From assembly GCA_009377605.1 (NCBI GenBank), contig WHTT01000041.1:241-57567 (forward strand): a stretch of DNA of 57,327 nt, in the 5' to 3' direction. The translations under genes were made by a program, and so were the position numbers. The notes below the pieces were generated by a model. It did no database searches and was not told where the DNA came from. It saw only the letters and a program-made list of their open reading frames with translations. Within the stretch, counting starts at the first letter, position 1. The number at the start of each line of letters is the position of its first letter. Positions 42,606 to 51,417 of this stretch are shown one piece after another. The stretch is from Luteitalea sp. (lineage in GTDB: Bacteria; Acidobacteriota; Vicinamibacteria; Vicinamibacterales; Vicinamibacteraceae).

Positions 42606-43526
42606 CTATTCCTGGACGGCCGAGCGCTGCCCGCGGCTCGAGTGGACTGCGGCTCGAATCCGGAGGTCACGAACGTAAGCCAACGTCGTGAACTTGACGA
42701 ACTTGAGCAGCTCTATCGAGTAATCGATTGCATAGCCCTGCCAACGCCGCGAGAAGCTGTCGAAGCTCATCACCGGAGCCGAGGAGCACACGCTCGCACT
42801 ATACAAGTAGTTTGCATAGCGGTGACATCGACTGTTCTCTACCCATTTCCACCAAGGTCGTCGCGTTACTTCGTGTCGGTACAAGAGCAGGACCTCGGGC
42901 AGCGTGTGGAAGCGGCAGAAGCGGTGAATACGGCGAAAGTACTCGAAATCCTCGGCCCGAACGAGCTCCTCGCGGTAGCGACCGAACGCGCTGAAACAGC
43001 GCGCGCGGAGCATGCTCGCCCCGTGGACCACGCCCATCCTCCCCCGTTGAAACCGCCGACTGATTGCGGCCGGCTCTTCGGGAAATCGGATGCTCCTCCG
43101 CGGCGCGGACCCGTTCCAGAACACCAGCATGTGGCCCGAGACCACATCGACCTCGGGATGCGCCTCGAGAAACGCCACCTGTCGCGCAAACCGGTGTGGC
43201 AGAGAGATGTCGTCGCTATCACACACGGCGATATAGCGTCCGGTTGCGACCGCGAGGCCGGCGTTGCGGGCAGCGCCGCGCCCGGAGTTCTTGGGCAAGC
43301 GGAGCACCCGGATGCGGGGGTCCCGGTACGCGGCAAGGACGGTCGGCGTGTCATCTTGTGATCCGTCGTCGATGACAATCAGCTCCCAGTTCTCGAAGGT
43401 TTGTGAGATCACGCTGTCGACGGCATCCTTCAGGTAGGGAGCGGCGTTGTAGGCCGGCATTACCGCTGACACCGTGATGGGCGCCGCCGGCCCGTGCGCC
43501 ACCGTGCCTCGTTGCACCGTCGTCAT
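42606..43526 (-). CDS. GT2-family glycosyltransferase (paralogue 1)
   Basis: A 306-residue GT-A enzyme with VSAVMPAYNAAPYLKDAVDS, ELIVIDDGSQDDTP, NSGRGAARNAGLAVATGRYI and the DxD-like CDSDD. A catalytic-base region (EELVRAEDFEYFRRIHRF) follows. The C-terminal tail is basic and amphipathic (SIELLKFVKFTTLAYVRDLR) and may bind the membrane. Roughly 70 percent of residues are the same by eye as in the enzyme at 46487-47413. It probably transfers a sugar to the repeat unit of the exopolysaccharide. Confidence 0.92.
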   Translation of the reverse strand: MTTVQRGTVAHGPAAPITVSAVMPAYNAAPYLKDAVDSVISQTFENWELIVIDDGSQDDTPTVLAAYRDPRIRVLRLPKNSGRGAARNAGLAVATGRYIAVCDSDDISLPHRFARQVAFLEAHPEVDVVSGHMLVFWNGSAPRRSIRFPEEPAAISRRFQRGRMGVVHGASMLRARCFSAFGRYREELVRAEDFEYFRRIHRFCRFHTLPEVLLLYRHEVTRRPWWKWVENSRCHRYANYLYSASVCSSAPVMSFDSFSRRWQGYAIDYSIELLKFVKFTTLAYVRDLRIRAAVHSSRGQRSAVQE

Positions 43527-43578
43527 ACCCGCCTACGTCTCCTCGAGGAAGCTGCAACATCGGGCGGAAGGGGTGACC

Positions 43579-43644
43579 AAAAACAGAAACCGGGTACCTT
43601 TTCGCCCTCGTCGCCCATCGAAAAGGAACCCGGTTCCTTTTTTT
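43579..43644. repeat. Diverged palindrome, family C, copy 2
   Basis: AAACCGGGTACCTTTTCG and CGAAAAGGAACCCGGTTCC with flanking A- and T-tracts pair with a few mismatches around a 14-base loop. It lies in the divergent region between GT2 paralogue 1 and the beta-helix gene. Confidence 0.8.
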
Positions 43645-43723
43645 CGCGCCTGAGAAATTGATCCCGCATGATACCCGATCTACACTACTGCAGTGCCCTA
43701 GTTCTCTGGTATCGCGATTTCCC

Positions 43724-45490
43724 ATGACGAAGCGGGTCCATTGGCCGCGCGTTCTCTTGCCCGCGAGTGCTCTCGCGCTTGCAATCGCCGCACCCTCGTC
43801 TGTGTTCGCACAGGCCCCGGCGCCGCCGGGCAGCCTGCGCATTATTGCGAGCCCAGACCCACAGGAGCCAGTAGTCGTCATCTGGTCCGACGAGGCCTCC
43901 CTTCAGCCGGGGAGCACGCGGCGGTTCACAGCCGTGGTGACCGGGACGTCGGAGCAGGAGGTGACATGGACGGCCACCGGCGGGAACATCGCGTCTGACG
44001 GAACGTATACCGCCGGCGAGACGCAGGGTAGCTATCGAGTGACCGCCACAACGTCGGAGGGCTCGATTTCTGCCTCTGCTCCGGTGACGATCGGCGTCGG
44101 GTCTGCCGTCGAGATCTCCCCCGGGCATGACATCCAGGCGATCGTGGCCGACAATCCTTCCGGTGCGACGTTTCTGTTGAATGCCGGCGTGCATCGCCTC
44201 CAAGCCGTCATCCCGAAGGACCGTCAGACCTTCATCGGCGAGCCGGGTACGATCCTCTCCGGCGCGCAAGTCCTGACAGGGTGGGTACGATCCGGTTCGA
44301 CCTGGTATGTGATAGGTCAGACGCAGCAGGGATCGCAGCGCGGCGAATGTCTTCCGGAGCACCCACGTTGTGCCTATCCGGAGGACCTCTTCGTCGACAA
44401 CGAAGCGCTGGTCCATACGGACAGTCTGTCGAATGGCGGGCCAGGCAAGTGGTTCTTCGATTATGCCGCGGAGCGTATTTACGTGTGGGATGATCCAACG
44501 GGACATGTGGTGGAGACGAGCGTCACTCCCTATGCGTTCGACGGCGCGGCGTCTGGCGTGACGATCACCAACCTCGTCGTGGAGAAATACGCGAACCGTG
44601 CCGAGGATGGCGCCATTCAGGCCTGGGATGCGCCGGGCTGGACGATTCTGGACAACGAGGTGCGATGGAACCACGGGATCGGCATCCACATGGCGGATGA
44701 TCGCAGGGTGCTCAACAATCATGTCCACCACAACGGACAGATGGGCATCGGCGGAAAGGGCGACAACAGCTACGTGGTTGGAAACGAGATCGCGTACAAC
44801 AATGCGGTTGGGTTCGATCCCTACTGGTCCGCAGGCGGCACGAAGTTCACGTTTTCCGACGGCCTGACGATCAGCGGCAACTTCTCCCATCACAACGGCG
44901 GGCCCGGCCTGTGGACCGACACGGACAACATCAACGTGGTGTTCGAGTACAATCGGTGCGAGGACAACACCCATTCGGGAATCTCTCATGAGATTGGGTA
45001 CAAGGCGATCATCCGCCACAATACGCTTCGCCGGAACGGCACGAAGCACCCATATCCCTACTGGGTGGACGGCGGTGGCATCGTCGTCTCCACGTCGAGT
45101 GATGTGGAGGTGTACGGCAACACGCTCGAGGAGAATTGGCAGGGCATTACGGGACTCGATGAGGATCGAGGGAAGGGCCGACATGGCGTCTACACGCTGA
45201 CGAACTTCCACGCGTACGACAACGTCGTGAAGTCGGTGAGACCACTCGGCGAGGGATCGGGCCGTACCGGCATCACGGGAGAGACGGAGGCGACCTTTAC
45301 CCGCAAAGGCAACCTGTTCACGAACAACACGTATGAGCTCGGTCCTTATCGGGCGTACTTCTTTTGGTTGGCTGGTGAGCACGGCGAGGCTGCCTGGAAG
45401 GGTTTTGGTCAGGACGTCAGCGGGAGGTTCACTCGCACCGTGGCTCGCCTGGGCACCCGCGGGGATGCGAGTGTGGCATCCGCGAGATAG
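43724..45490 (+). CDS. Secreted right-handed beta-helix protein with N-terminal Ig-like domain
   Basis: A 588-residue exported protein. The leader reads LLPASALALAIAAPSSVFAQ. Residues about 45-125 form a BIG2-like Ig domain (LQPGSTRRFTAVVTGTSEQE and SYRVTATTSEGSISASAPVT). From about 130 onward repeated right-handed parallel beta-helix coils appear, for example WTILDNEVRWNHGIGIHMAD, VLNNHVHHNGQMGIGGKGDN and VEVYGNTLEENWQGITGLDE. Such folds bind or cleave polysaccharides (lyases, epimerases, glycosidases); no catalytic set can be named from sequence. It is 14 bases upstream of the deacetylase gene and inside the polysaccharide locus, suggesting a role on the polymer. Confidence 0.8.
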   Translation: MTKRVHWPRVLLPASALALAIAAPSSVFAQAPAPPGSLRIIASPDPQEPVVVIWSDEASLQPGSTRRFTAVVTGTSEQEVTWTATGGNIASDGTYTAGETQGSYRVTATTSEGSISASAPVTIGVGSAVEISPGHDIQAIVADNPSGATFLLNAGVHRLQAVIPKDRQTFIGEPGTILSGAQVLTGWVRSGSTWYVIGQTQQGSQRGECLPEHPRCAYPEDLFVDNEALVHTDSLSNGGPGKWFFDYAAERIYVWDDPTGHVVETSVTPYAFDGAASGVTITNLVVEKYANRAEDGAIQAWDAPGWTILDNEVRWNHGIGIHMADDRRVLNNHVHHNGQMGIGGKGDNSYVVGNEIAYNNAVGFDPYWSAGGTKFTFSDGLTISGNFSHHNGGPGLWTDTDNINVVFEYNRCEDNTHSGISHEIGYKAIIRHNTLRRNGTKHPYPYWVDGGGIVVSTSSDVEVYGNTLEENWQGITGLDEDRGKGRHGVYTLTNFHAYDNVVKSVRPLGEGSGRTGITGETEATFTRKGNLFTNNTYELGPYRAYFFWLAGEHGEAAWKGFGQDVSGRFTRTVARLGTRGDASVASAR

Positions 45491-45504
45491 AACCGTTCTG
45501 TTCC

Positions 45505-46458
45505 ATGAGTACGACGGTCGACCTGGCGAAACGGCTGGGCACGACCGTCCTTCGTCGCGGCCCGGCGCGGCAGGCGGCGCTGCGGCTGGCGCGTGCCTCT
45601 CACCGCTCACTCGTCCTGGTCTATCATCGGGTCGCCCCCGATGGGCCAGCCGCACACGAAGTGGTCCCTTCGCTCCCGACGGCTCTGTTTGCGGCGCAGC
45701 TCGACATGCTCCAACAGATTGGGCAGGTCGTCGCTCTGGAACGTCTCCTCGAGTCACACGCAACCAACCAGGGTCCGCGATTCGCGATTACATTCGACGA
45801 TGATCACGTGTCTCATCGGCTCCACGCGTTGCCGGTGCTGAAGGCGCGCGGTTTGCACGCGACTTTCTTCCTCTCCGGGCGCAGCCTGCATGGCTTGGGC
45901 CCCTATTGGTGGAACATCCTCGAGCACAGCATCCATGTGAGAGGTTTGGAGTCCACACGTCGCGTGCTCGCACTCGACGGGAACGGGCCCCCAGAGCTGG
46001 CGGCTGCGCTGGAGGATTCACCGCTCACCGAACGACTCTCTCGGCTACTACCTTGCCCGGAAGACTCACCCATGCCTGCCGGCGACATCGACGCCCTGGC
46101 GCGGGCCGGGATGACCATTGGTTTCCACACGCTCCGCCACCCGATCATGACCGACGTCCCGTGCGCCGCATTGGACGCGGCCCTCGCGGAAGGTCGGTCG
46201 GCCCTTGCGGCAGCGGCCGGGACGTCGGTGGACCTTTTCGCGTACCCGCACGGACGTGCGGACGCGACGGCCGCTATTGCCGCTGAACGGGCCGGCTTCC
46301 GCGCGGCATTCGCTTCGGGGGGACGGCCCATCAGCCCTCGCAGCGACCCGTTTCTGCTCGGACGATGGGACCCCGGATTCCTGGTGCAGGATGAGTTCGC
46401 TGCAGCCGTGACGCTTCGACTCCTTCGCCCGCCCACGCCGCCGTGCTCGAGAAGGTGA
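45505..46458 (+). CDS. NodB-type polysaccharide deacetylase
   Basis: A 317-residue carbohydrate esterase family 4-like protein. After a basic N-terminus it has SLVLVYHRVAPDG, the metal/catalytic aspartates in FAITFDDDH (98-100), LHATFFLSGRSL, the histidine pair in GFHTLRHPIM and VDLFAYPHGR. The usual TFDDG is TFDDD here, and HSxxHP is HTLRHP. No cleavable signal is obvious, so it may work in the cytoplasm or at the membrane. It would remove N- or O-acetyl groups from the exopolysaccharide or its precursor. It is in a unit with the beta-helix gene and converges with GT2 paralogue 2. Confidence 0.87.
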   Translation: MSTTVDLAKRLGTTVLRRGPARQAALRLARASHRSLVLVYHRVAPDGPAAHEVVPSLPTALFAAQLDMLQQIGQVVALERLLESHATNQGPRFAITFDDDHVSHRLHALPVLKARGLHATFFLSGRSLHGLGPYWWNILEHSIHVRGLESTRRVLALDGNGPPELAAALEDSPLTERLSRLLPCPEDSPMPAGDIDALARAGMTIGFHTLRHPIMTDVPCAALDAALAEGRSALAAAAGTSVDLFAYPHGRADATAAIAAERAGFRAAFASGGRPISPRSDPFLLGRWDPGFLVQDEFAAAVTLRLLRPPTPPCSRR

Positions 46459-46486
46459 CGGGAGTTCTGAGTTTGAGTCTCACAAC

Positions 46487-47413
46487 TCACCCCGACGGCT
46501 TGGCATACGGCGAGCGGCCCCTCACGTTCCGCCGGGATGCGATTCGTAGCCAGAGATCGCGAACATACGCCGTGACCGTGAACTTGACGAACTTGAGCAG
46601 CTCGATGGAGTACTCGGCCGCGTAGCTTTGCCAGCGCTTGGAGAACGCCTCGAGACTGACCACTGAGGTCGCGGAGCGATCACCCGCACGATGCAGGTAA
46701 TTCGCATACCGGTGACATCGACTGTTCTCCACCCATTTCCGCCACGGCAGTCCCGCTGCCTCGTGCCGGTAGAGGAGCAGCACCTCCGGAAGGTTACGGA
46801 ACCGGCAGAACCGATGAATGCGGTGAAAGAGCTCGAAATCCTGGGCGCGAACGAGCTCCTCGCGATAGCAGCCGAACCGCTGGAAACATCGCGCGCGGAT
46901 CATGCTCGCTGGATGCGCCACGCCCATCTTGCCGCGTCGAAAGCGCTGATCGATCTTCGCTGGATCCTCGGGGAATCTCGTACCAGGTCGCGGGGCGTGT
47001 CCGCTCCAAAACACCAGCACGTGTCCTGAAACGATATCGATCTCGGGATGCGCGTCGAGAAACGCCACCTGCTCGGCGAAGCGGTGTGGCAGAGAGATGT
47101 CGTCGCTATCGCAAATCGCGACATACCGTCCGGTGGCCATCGCGAGACCGGCGTTTCTGGCGGCGCCCCGCCCGCGATTCTTTGGTAGCCGGAGCACGCG
47201 GATCCGGGGATCGTCGTACGCGGCGAGGATTGCCGGCGTGTTGTCCTGTGATCCGTCGTCGACGACGATCAGCTCCCAGTGTGTGAAGGTCTGCGCGAGC
47301 ACGCTGTCGATGGCGTCGTTCAAGTAACCGGCGGCATTGTAGGTGGGCATCACCGCTGACACGGTGACATGCTCGAGGTTGGGCGTCTCCGTACTACGCT
47401 GCCCCACAGTCAT
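46487..47413 (-). CDS. GT2-family glycosyltransferase (paralogue 2)
   Basis: A 308-residue enzyme with VSAVMPTYNAAGYLNDAIDS, ELIVVDDGSQDNTP, RGRGAARNAGLAMATGRYVA and CDSDD. It is closely related to the enzyme at 42606-43526 over the full length. ATG 47413 overlaps the stop of the flippase gene as ATGA. The open frame continues far upstream only as a shadow of the flippase. Last gene of the main exopolysaccharide operon. Confidence 0.92.
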   Translation of the reverse strand: MTVGQRSTETPNLEHVTVSAVMPTYNAAGYLNDAIDSVLAQTFTHWELIVVDDGSQDNTPAILAAYDDPRIRVLRLPKNRGRGAARNAGLAMATGRYVAICDSDDISLPHRFAEQVAFLDAHPEIDIVSGHVLVFWSGHAPRPGTRFPEDPAKIDQRFRRGKMGVAHPASMIRARCFQRFGCYREELVRAQDFELFHRIHRFCRFRNLPEVLLLYRHEAAGLPWRKWVENSRCHRYANYLHRAGDRSATSVVSLEAFSKRWQSYAAEYSIELLKFVKFTVTAYVRDLWLRIASRRNVRGRSPYAKPSG

Positions 47414-48807
47414 GCTCGTTCTCTTCCCGCCTCCGACGACTCCATGCGTCGCTGGGCCAGGTGGTGCGACGTCGCGAGCCATGGGCGCGCGAGCCGGTGT
47501 CTGATGATCATCGAGAGCGCGTACGTGACGATGAAGCTCAACGCCGCACCGTAGATGCCCCACGCCTGGATGCTCAACACGGCCACGACCAATGCGAGCG
47601 GGCCGCTGACGGCGCTGCTGATCAGCAGGAGCCGAGGCTGTTGCACGGCGCTCAAGACGATGCCGTAGCTCGTTGCCGCGCCATCGAACAGCGCAGCAAT
47701 GCCGAACAAGGGGATGAGCGCGGACGCGGATGAAAACTTCCCCAGGTACAGCAGCCGTTCCAGACTTCCATGGAAGAGCACGAGAATGATCTCGACGGTT
47801 AGGGCCAATGCCACCAACAGGGATGTGATCAGGCGGCTCTTTTGTCTGAGCGAGTCCAGTTTCCCTGCGCCGAAGTCTCGCGCCAGCGTCGGCAGTGCCA
47901 GATTCGACAACGCCGTCATCGTGTGGCTGATCGGCACCATGAAGACCTGCATCGCGCGCAGCGTGCCGGCCGCGGCCAGTCCAAGAGTCGCCGTCACGAT
48001 GAACGTCACTGCGGGGGCATGTGCCGTCTCCAGGCACACCTTCGCCAGCAGCCACCGGCCGTACCGCCATCGCTCCGAGATGAGCGTGCGCATCGTGAAC
48101 GGTACGGCGTCTTCGGTGACACGAGGGGCCTGATGAGCGATCAGCAACAACATGAAGGCTGCGGCGAGCGCACCGCCCGCCCCCATGATGAGGAATCCGA
48201 CGACCGGGCTCAGGTCGTAGAGCTGGATCCCGACCGCGATGCCGGCACAAATACTGGCGAGATACAGCGCGCTGCCGGTCATTGCCGCCATGGGGCGCGT
48301 CAAGAGGTACATGAAGCGTCGCGTCAGCCAGAACAGCAGGATCGCGGGGCAGCATGCGCCCGCCGAGATCAGTGCGCTCCCCACGCTACTTGCCAGGCCG
48401 ACACTCGACACCGCGATTCCGGCGGCGACCAGAATGGCCCCAAGGCAGGCCGTGAACACCGCATGCAGCACCAACTGCGCACGACAATACGCTCTGAGGT
48501 GTGACGCGTATCGTGAAGTCTCGAGCACCGTTGCGGGCTCGAGAATGAACGCGTTGTGCACCGCGGTCAGCGTGATCAGAATCGTGTAGGTGAACGCGAA
48601 TGCTCCGTAGTCGGCTGCAGGGAGCGAGCGGGCCAGGGCGACATTCATCACGAAGTTGCCGCCCGCAAACAGTGCCTGCTCGGTCACGGCAGCGCCGCCC
48701 TTGAGGATCCATGAGCGGACCCGTTCAACCGGTGGCGCGATACCCGTGAAGCTCAGGACCTGCGAGAAGAGCATCGGTGTGGTCCACGAATGCCGCCGCG
48801 CGGTCAA
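47410..48807 (-). CDS. Polysaccharide flippase (Wzx-like, MOP superfamily)
   Basis: A 465-residue membrane protein with about 12-14 hydrophobic helices, such as FVMNVALARSLPAADYGAFA, GAILVAAGIAVSSVGLASSV and GPLALVVAVLSIQAWGIYGA. The PAADYGAFAF segment near the N-terminus is typical of oligosaccharide flippases that move lipid-linked repeat units across the inner membrane. The start is probably TTG 48807, overlapping the upstream stop as TTGA; ATG 48774 is an alternative. It overlaps GT2 paralogue 2 at its end. Confidence 0.87.
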   Translation of the reverse strand: MTARRHSWTTPMLFSQVLSFTGIAPPVERVRSWILKGGAAVTEQALFAGGNFVMNVALARSLPAADYGAFAFTYTILITLTAVHNAFILEPATVLETSRYASHLRAYCRAQLVLHAVFTACLGAILVAAGIAVSSVGLASSVGSALISAGACCPAILLFWLTRRFMYLLTRPMAAMTGSALYLASICAGIAVGIQLYDLSPVVGFLIMGAGGALAAAFMLLLIAHQAPRVTEDAVPFTMRTLISERWRYGRWLLAKVCLETAHAPAVTFIVTATLGLAAAGTLRAMQVFMVPISHTMTALSNLALPTLARDFGAGKLDSLRQKSRLITSLLVALALTVEIILVLFHGSLERLLYLGKFSSASALIPLFGIAALFDGAATSYGIVLSAVQQPRLLLISSAVSGPLALVVAVLSIQAWGIYGAALSFIVTYALSMIIRHRLARPWLATSHHLAQRRMESSEAGRERA

Positions 48808-50030
48808 GCCATCGTCCGCGGGAGGGCGCTGGGGTTCGCCCGGCCGGCAGACGTCCGCTGTGCGGCGCTCGCGATGAATCGATCTCGGGTCGCTTGATAT
48901 GTGGCAGCAAGCATGGCGTAGTTCTGTTCAGCGGTGTATTTCGAGAGGAATAGCGCTCGGCCGCGAGATCCCATCCGCGCCAACTCCAGACGATGCGCGA
49001 GCGCCCAGCGGATCGTGGCCGCAAGACCAAAGGCGTCGCCGGGACGGACGTGGAGCCCCGCAACGCCGTCGGGAACGATCTCGGCCAGGGAGCCATGCCC
49101 GCTCACGATCACCGGTAACCCAGTGGCAAGCGCCTCCAGGAGGGTCATTGGGAATCCCTCATAGACTGTCGAGGGAAAGACCAAGAACGTCGCCTGTCGC
49201 ATCAGCTCCAGCACGCGTGCGCGCGGCACGTGCCCGAGCCACTCGACATTTGCCGGCGACCCTTGGGCCAGCGCGTCGAGTGGCCCGCTGCCGACGATCA
49301 CGAGCTTCAACGAGCTCCGCAACTGTCGCCAGGCGGACAACAGCACATCCAGACCCTTCTCGGTCGAGAGACGGCCGATGAACAACGCGAACTCGCCCGC
49401 GTGGTCGCCCGGCAACGGGTCCTCACTCACGGCATTCGGCTTGACGACGATTCGATCCGTGGGCAGGCCGCCAGCGACGAACTGCTGCTTGGCGAACTCG
49501 GTGAGCGCGATGTAGGTGGTGACCGCCTCGCGCCATGTCCCAAGCATCCGGTGGAGCGCGAGCATGGCGGTCGTCACGGCGGTGGCCGGTCGGCTCGCGC
49601 GATAGCAGGCGTGGACAACCGCTGGCCAGGCGACGCGCCGGCCGACACAATCGTGGCAGACATGGCCATCCCGATACAGCAGGGCATTTGGGCACATCAG
49701 CCGATAGTTGTGGAGCGTTTGGACGACCGGCACGCCTTCCGCCCGCGCCGCATAGTACGCGGCCGGGGAGATCAACGGGAACGTATTGTGAAAATGGGCG
49801 ATCTCCGGCGATTCCTCCCTGAACAGCGCGCGCAGACGAGCGTAGCTGTCGCGGTTCCAGAGCGTTGCCCGAGCGACCGCCAACCGCCGCATGTCATCGA
49901 TCGCGTCGTTGTGCACCGAATGCCGGCGGACCTCGTGACCATGCGCTTCGAGGAGCGTTGCCTCTGTGGAGAACACGTTGTCCTCGCCGCCCGCCTGCTG
50001 GTAATGATTGTGGAGCAGCACGATCTTCAC
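48804..50030 (-). CDS. GT4-family glycosyltransferase
   Basis: A GT-B enzyme of 408 residues. The N-terminal domain reads IVLLHNHYQQAGGEDNVFST, HFHNTFPLISPAAYYAARAE and VVQTLHNYRLMCPNALLYRD, plus a CxxC-containing stretch (HVCHDCVGRR). The C-terminal donor domain reads FALFIGRLSTEKGLDVLLSA and FLVFPSTVYEGFPMTLLEAL, with the EGFPMTLLE motif typical of GT4 retaining enzymes. Start is GTG 50030 behind GGGAG. A longer frame to 50060 is unlikely. It is coupled to the flippase. Confidence 0.92.
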   Translation of the reverse strand: MKIVLLHNHYQQAGGEDNVFSTEATLLEAHGHEVRRHSVHNDAIDDMRRLAVARATLWNRDSYARLRALFREESPEIAHFHNTFPLISPAAYYAARAEGVPVVQTLHNYRLMCPNALLYRDGHVCHDCVGRRVAWPAVVHACYRASRPATAVTTAMLALHRMLGTWREAVTTYIALTEFAKQQFVAGGLPTDRIVVKPNAVSEDPLPGDHAGEFALFIGRLSTEKGLDVLLSAWRQLRSSLKLVIVGSGPLDALAQGSPANVEWLGHVPRARVLELMRQATFLVFPSTVYEGFPMTLLEALATGLPVIVSGHGSLAEIVPDGVAGLHVRPGDAFGLAATIRWALAHRLELARMGSRGRALFLSKYTAEQNYAMLAATYQATRDRFIASAAQRTSAGRANPSALPRTMA

Positions 50031-50076
50031 GAATTCTCCCTTGGACACGGGCCTGACCATGTAGCGCAGGCCCTCT

Positions 50077-50159
50077 AGAGCGTGAGAAACAATCCCCGTA
50101 GCGCGGGCCGTTTCGGTCTGCCAGCCGCGCGCCCGGCAGGCCTAAAGGCCTGCGCTACG
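50077..50159. repeat. Interspersed hairpin repeat, family A, copy 3
   Basis: The flank GAGCGTGAGAAACAATC and the arms CGTAGCGCGGGCC and GGCCTGCGCTACG (50097-50159) match copy 1 at 1135-1218. It sits between the Wzy-like and GT4 genes, the longest gap inside the lower part of the operon. Confidence 0.8.
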
Positions 50160-50184
50160 GCTGTCAATTCACGGCCCCGACCCC

Positions 50185-51417
50185 CTAGGTCGGGCGCAGG
50201 AATGTCGAAGCTCCAGGCACCGCCGCACCGGTGACCGGCGCCCCAAGGCCGGCTCCCACCATCACGCCCAGCGGACCCATGACGAAGGGATAGATGATCG
50301 CGTTGTCGGTGATCGCGACAATCAGCAATCCCAAGAGACTCAATGTTGCCGCCAGCTTCATTGGCGCCAGGGGATCAGCGCGGCGCTCAGCCGACGTCCA
50401 TCGCGCGCAGAGCATACCAAGCCACATGGTGAGGCTCCCGACGAACAGGAGCAACCCGATGGCGCCCAGGTCGTGCCACAGACGCAGATAGTCGTTGTGA
50501 GGATGGTCGATATCATCGAGCTCATCGACAACGGCGCGCTGGCTGGACCCGAGCCCTTGTCCGATGACCGGGCTGGTCGTCGCCGACTCGGTGACCACAG
50601 CCCACATCCTCGCCCGTCCCGACACGTTGATGTCCACGCCGCCCACCTCGAATCCGACGTCCCCAGTGGTCAGCCGGTTGCGGAGCGGCGTGACGTAGGT
50701 GAAGAGCGCTCCTACCACAGCGAGCGTCACCAAAACTACGGGTACGCGCACCGCAAAGGCTCTTGGACTGAACCGTAGCCGCGCCAGCGTCGCCAGGAGT
50801 ACACAGAGCAGGCCGGCAGCGAGGGCAGTTCTCGACAGGCTCAACAGAATGGCGGACAGCCACAACCAGGCCTTGACACCCGCCCTCGGCACCTGCGACC
50901 AGTGCGCGAGGTGCCAGCTCAGCGGTAGCAGTGCCAAGATCGCCACGGAGCGGGCTCCGACGAACCAGCGCGTTTCGTCGGCCATGGGAAGACCGAGTGT
51001 CACCAGCCCCACGACGATAGTTGTGAGTGTGATCCGGTCGATCCAGCCCACGCCACGGCGAATGACCTCGTACATCCGTCGAGGCTCGGACGCGGCGAGC
51101 GTGCCTGACAGCAGCAGTGCCACGCCGAACAGCGCATAGACGACCCCATTCTGCACGCCTGCCGTCTGCGGCGGCGCCCAGAACACGCTGAGCCCGACCC
51201 ATCCCATGAAGAGCCCATAGGGGATCATCCGGTGGACCAGCGGTTTCGGGTACGCGCCAACGGCAATCAGGCCACCCACGGCAAGCGCGAGCTGCGCGAC
51301 CGTCAGCATGCCCATGCTGCTCACCCCGCCCACGTCCACGAGGTGTTGCGGCATATCGACGAGCGCCGCGATGAAAAGGAGCAGCGCCACGATCCAACGT
51401 GCGCGGGATGCCCTCAC
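50185..51417 (-). CDS. O-antigen polymerase/ligase-like membrane protein (Wzy/WaaL family)
   Basis: A 410-residue protein with about 10-11 membrane helices and the large loop motif DDIDHPHNDYLRLWHDLGAI, which is characteristic of O-antigen ligase/polymerase proteins. The loop SGRARMWAVVTESATTSPVI precedes it. In this context a Wzy role, joining repeat units in the periplasm, is most likely. GTG 51417 overlaps the stop of the WecG-type gene as GTGA. Confidence 0.87.
   Translation of the reverse strand: MRASRARWIVALLLFIAALVDMPQHLVDVGGVSSMGMLTVAQLALAVGGLIAVGAYPKPLVHRMIPYGLFMGWVGLSVFWAPPQTAGVQNGVVYALFGVALLLSGTLAASEPRRMYEVIRRGVGWIDRITLTTIVVGLVTLGLPMADETRWFVGARSVAILALLPLSWHLAHWSQVPRAGVKAWLWLSAILLSLSRTALAAGLLCVLLATLARLRFSPRAFAVRVPVVLVTLAVVGALFTYVTPLRNRLTTGDVGFEVGGVDINVSGRARMWAVVTESATTSPVIGQGLGSSQRAVVDELDDIDHPHNDYLRLWHDLGAIGLLLFVGSLTMWLGMLCARWTSAERRADPLAPMKLAATLSLLGLLIVAITDNAIIYPFVMGPLGVMVGAGLGAPVTGAAVPGASTFLRPT

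Noticed and set aside
47414-48355. Long upstream extension of the GT2 paralogue 2 frame.
   Set aside because: It is the antisense-frame shadow of the flippase gene; the GT-A fold starts just after 47413.
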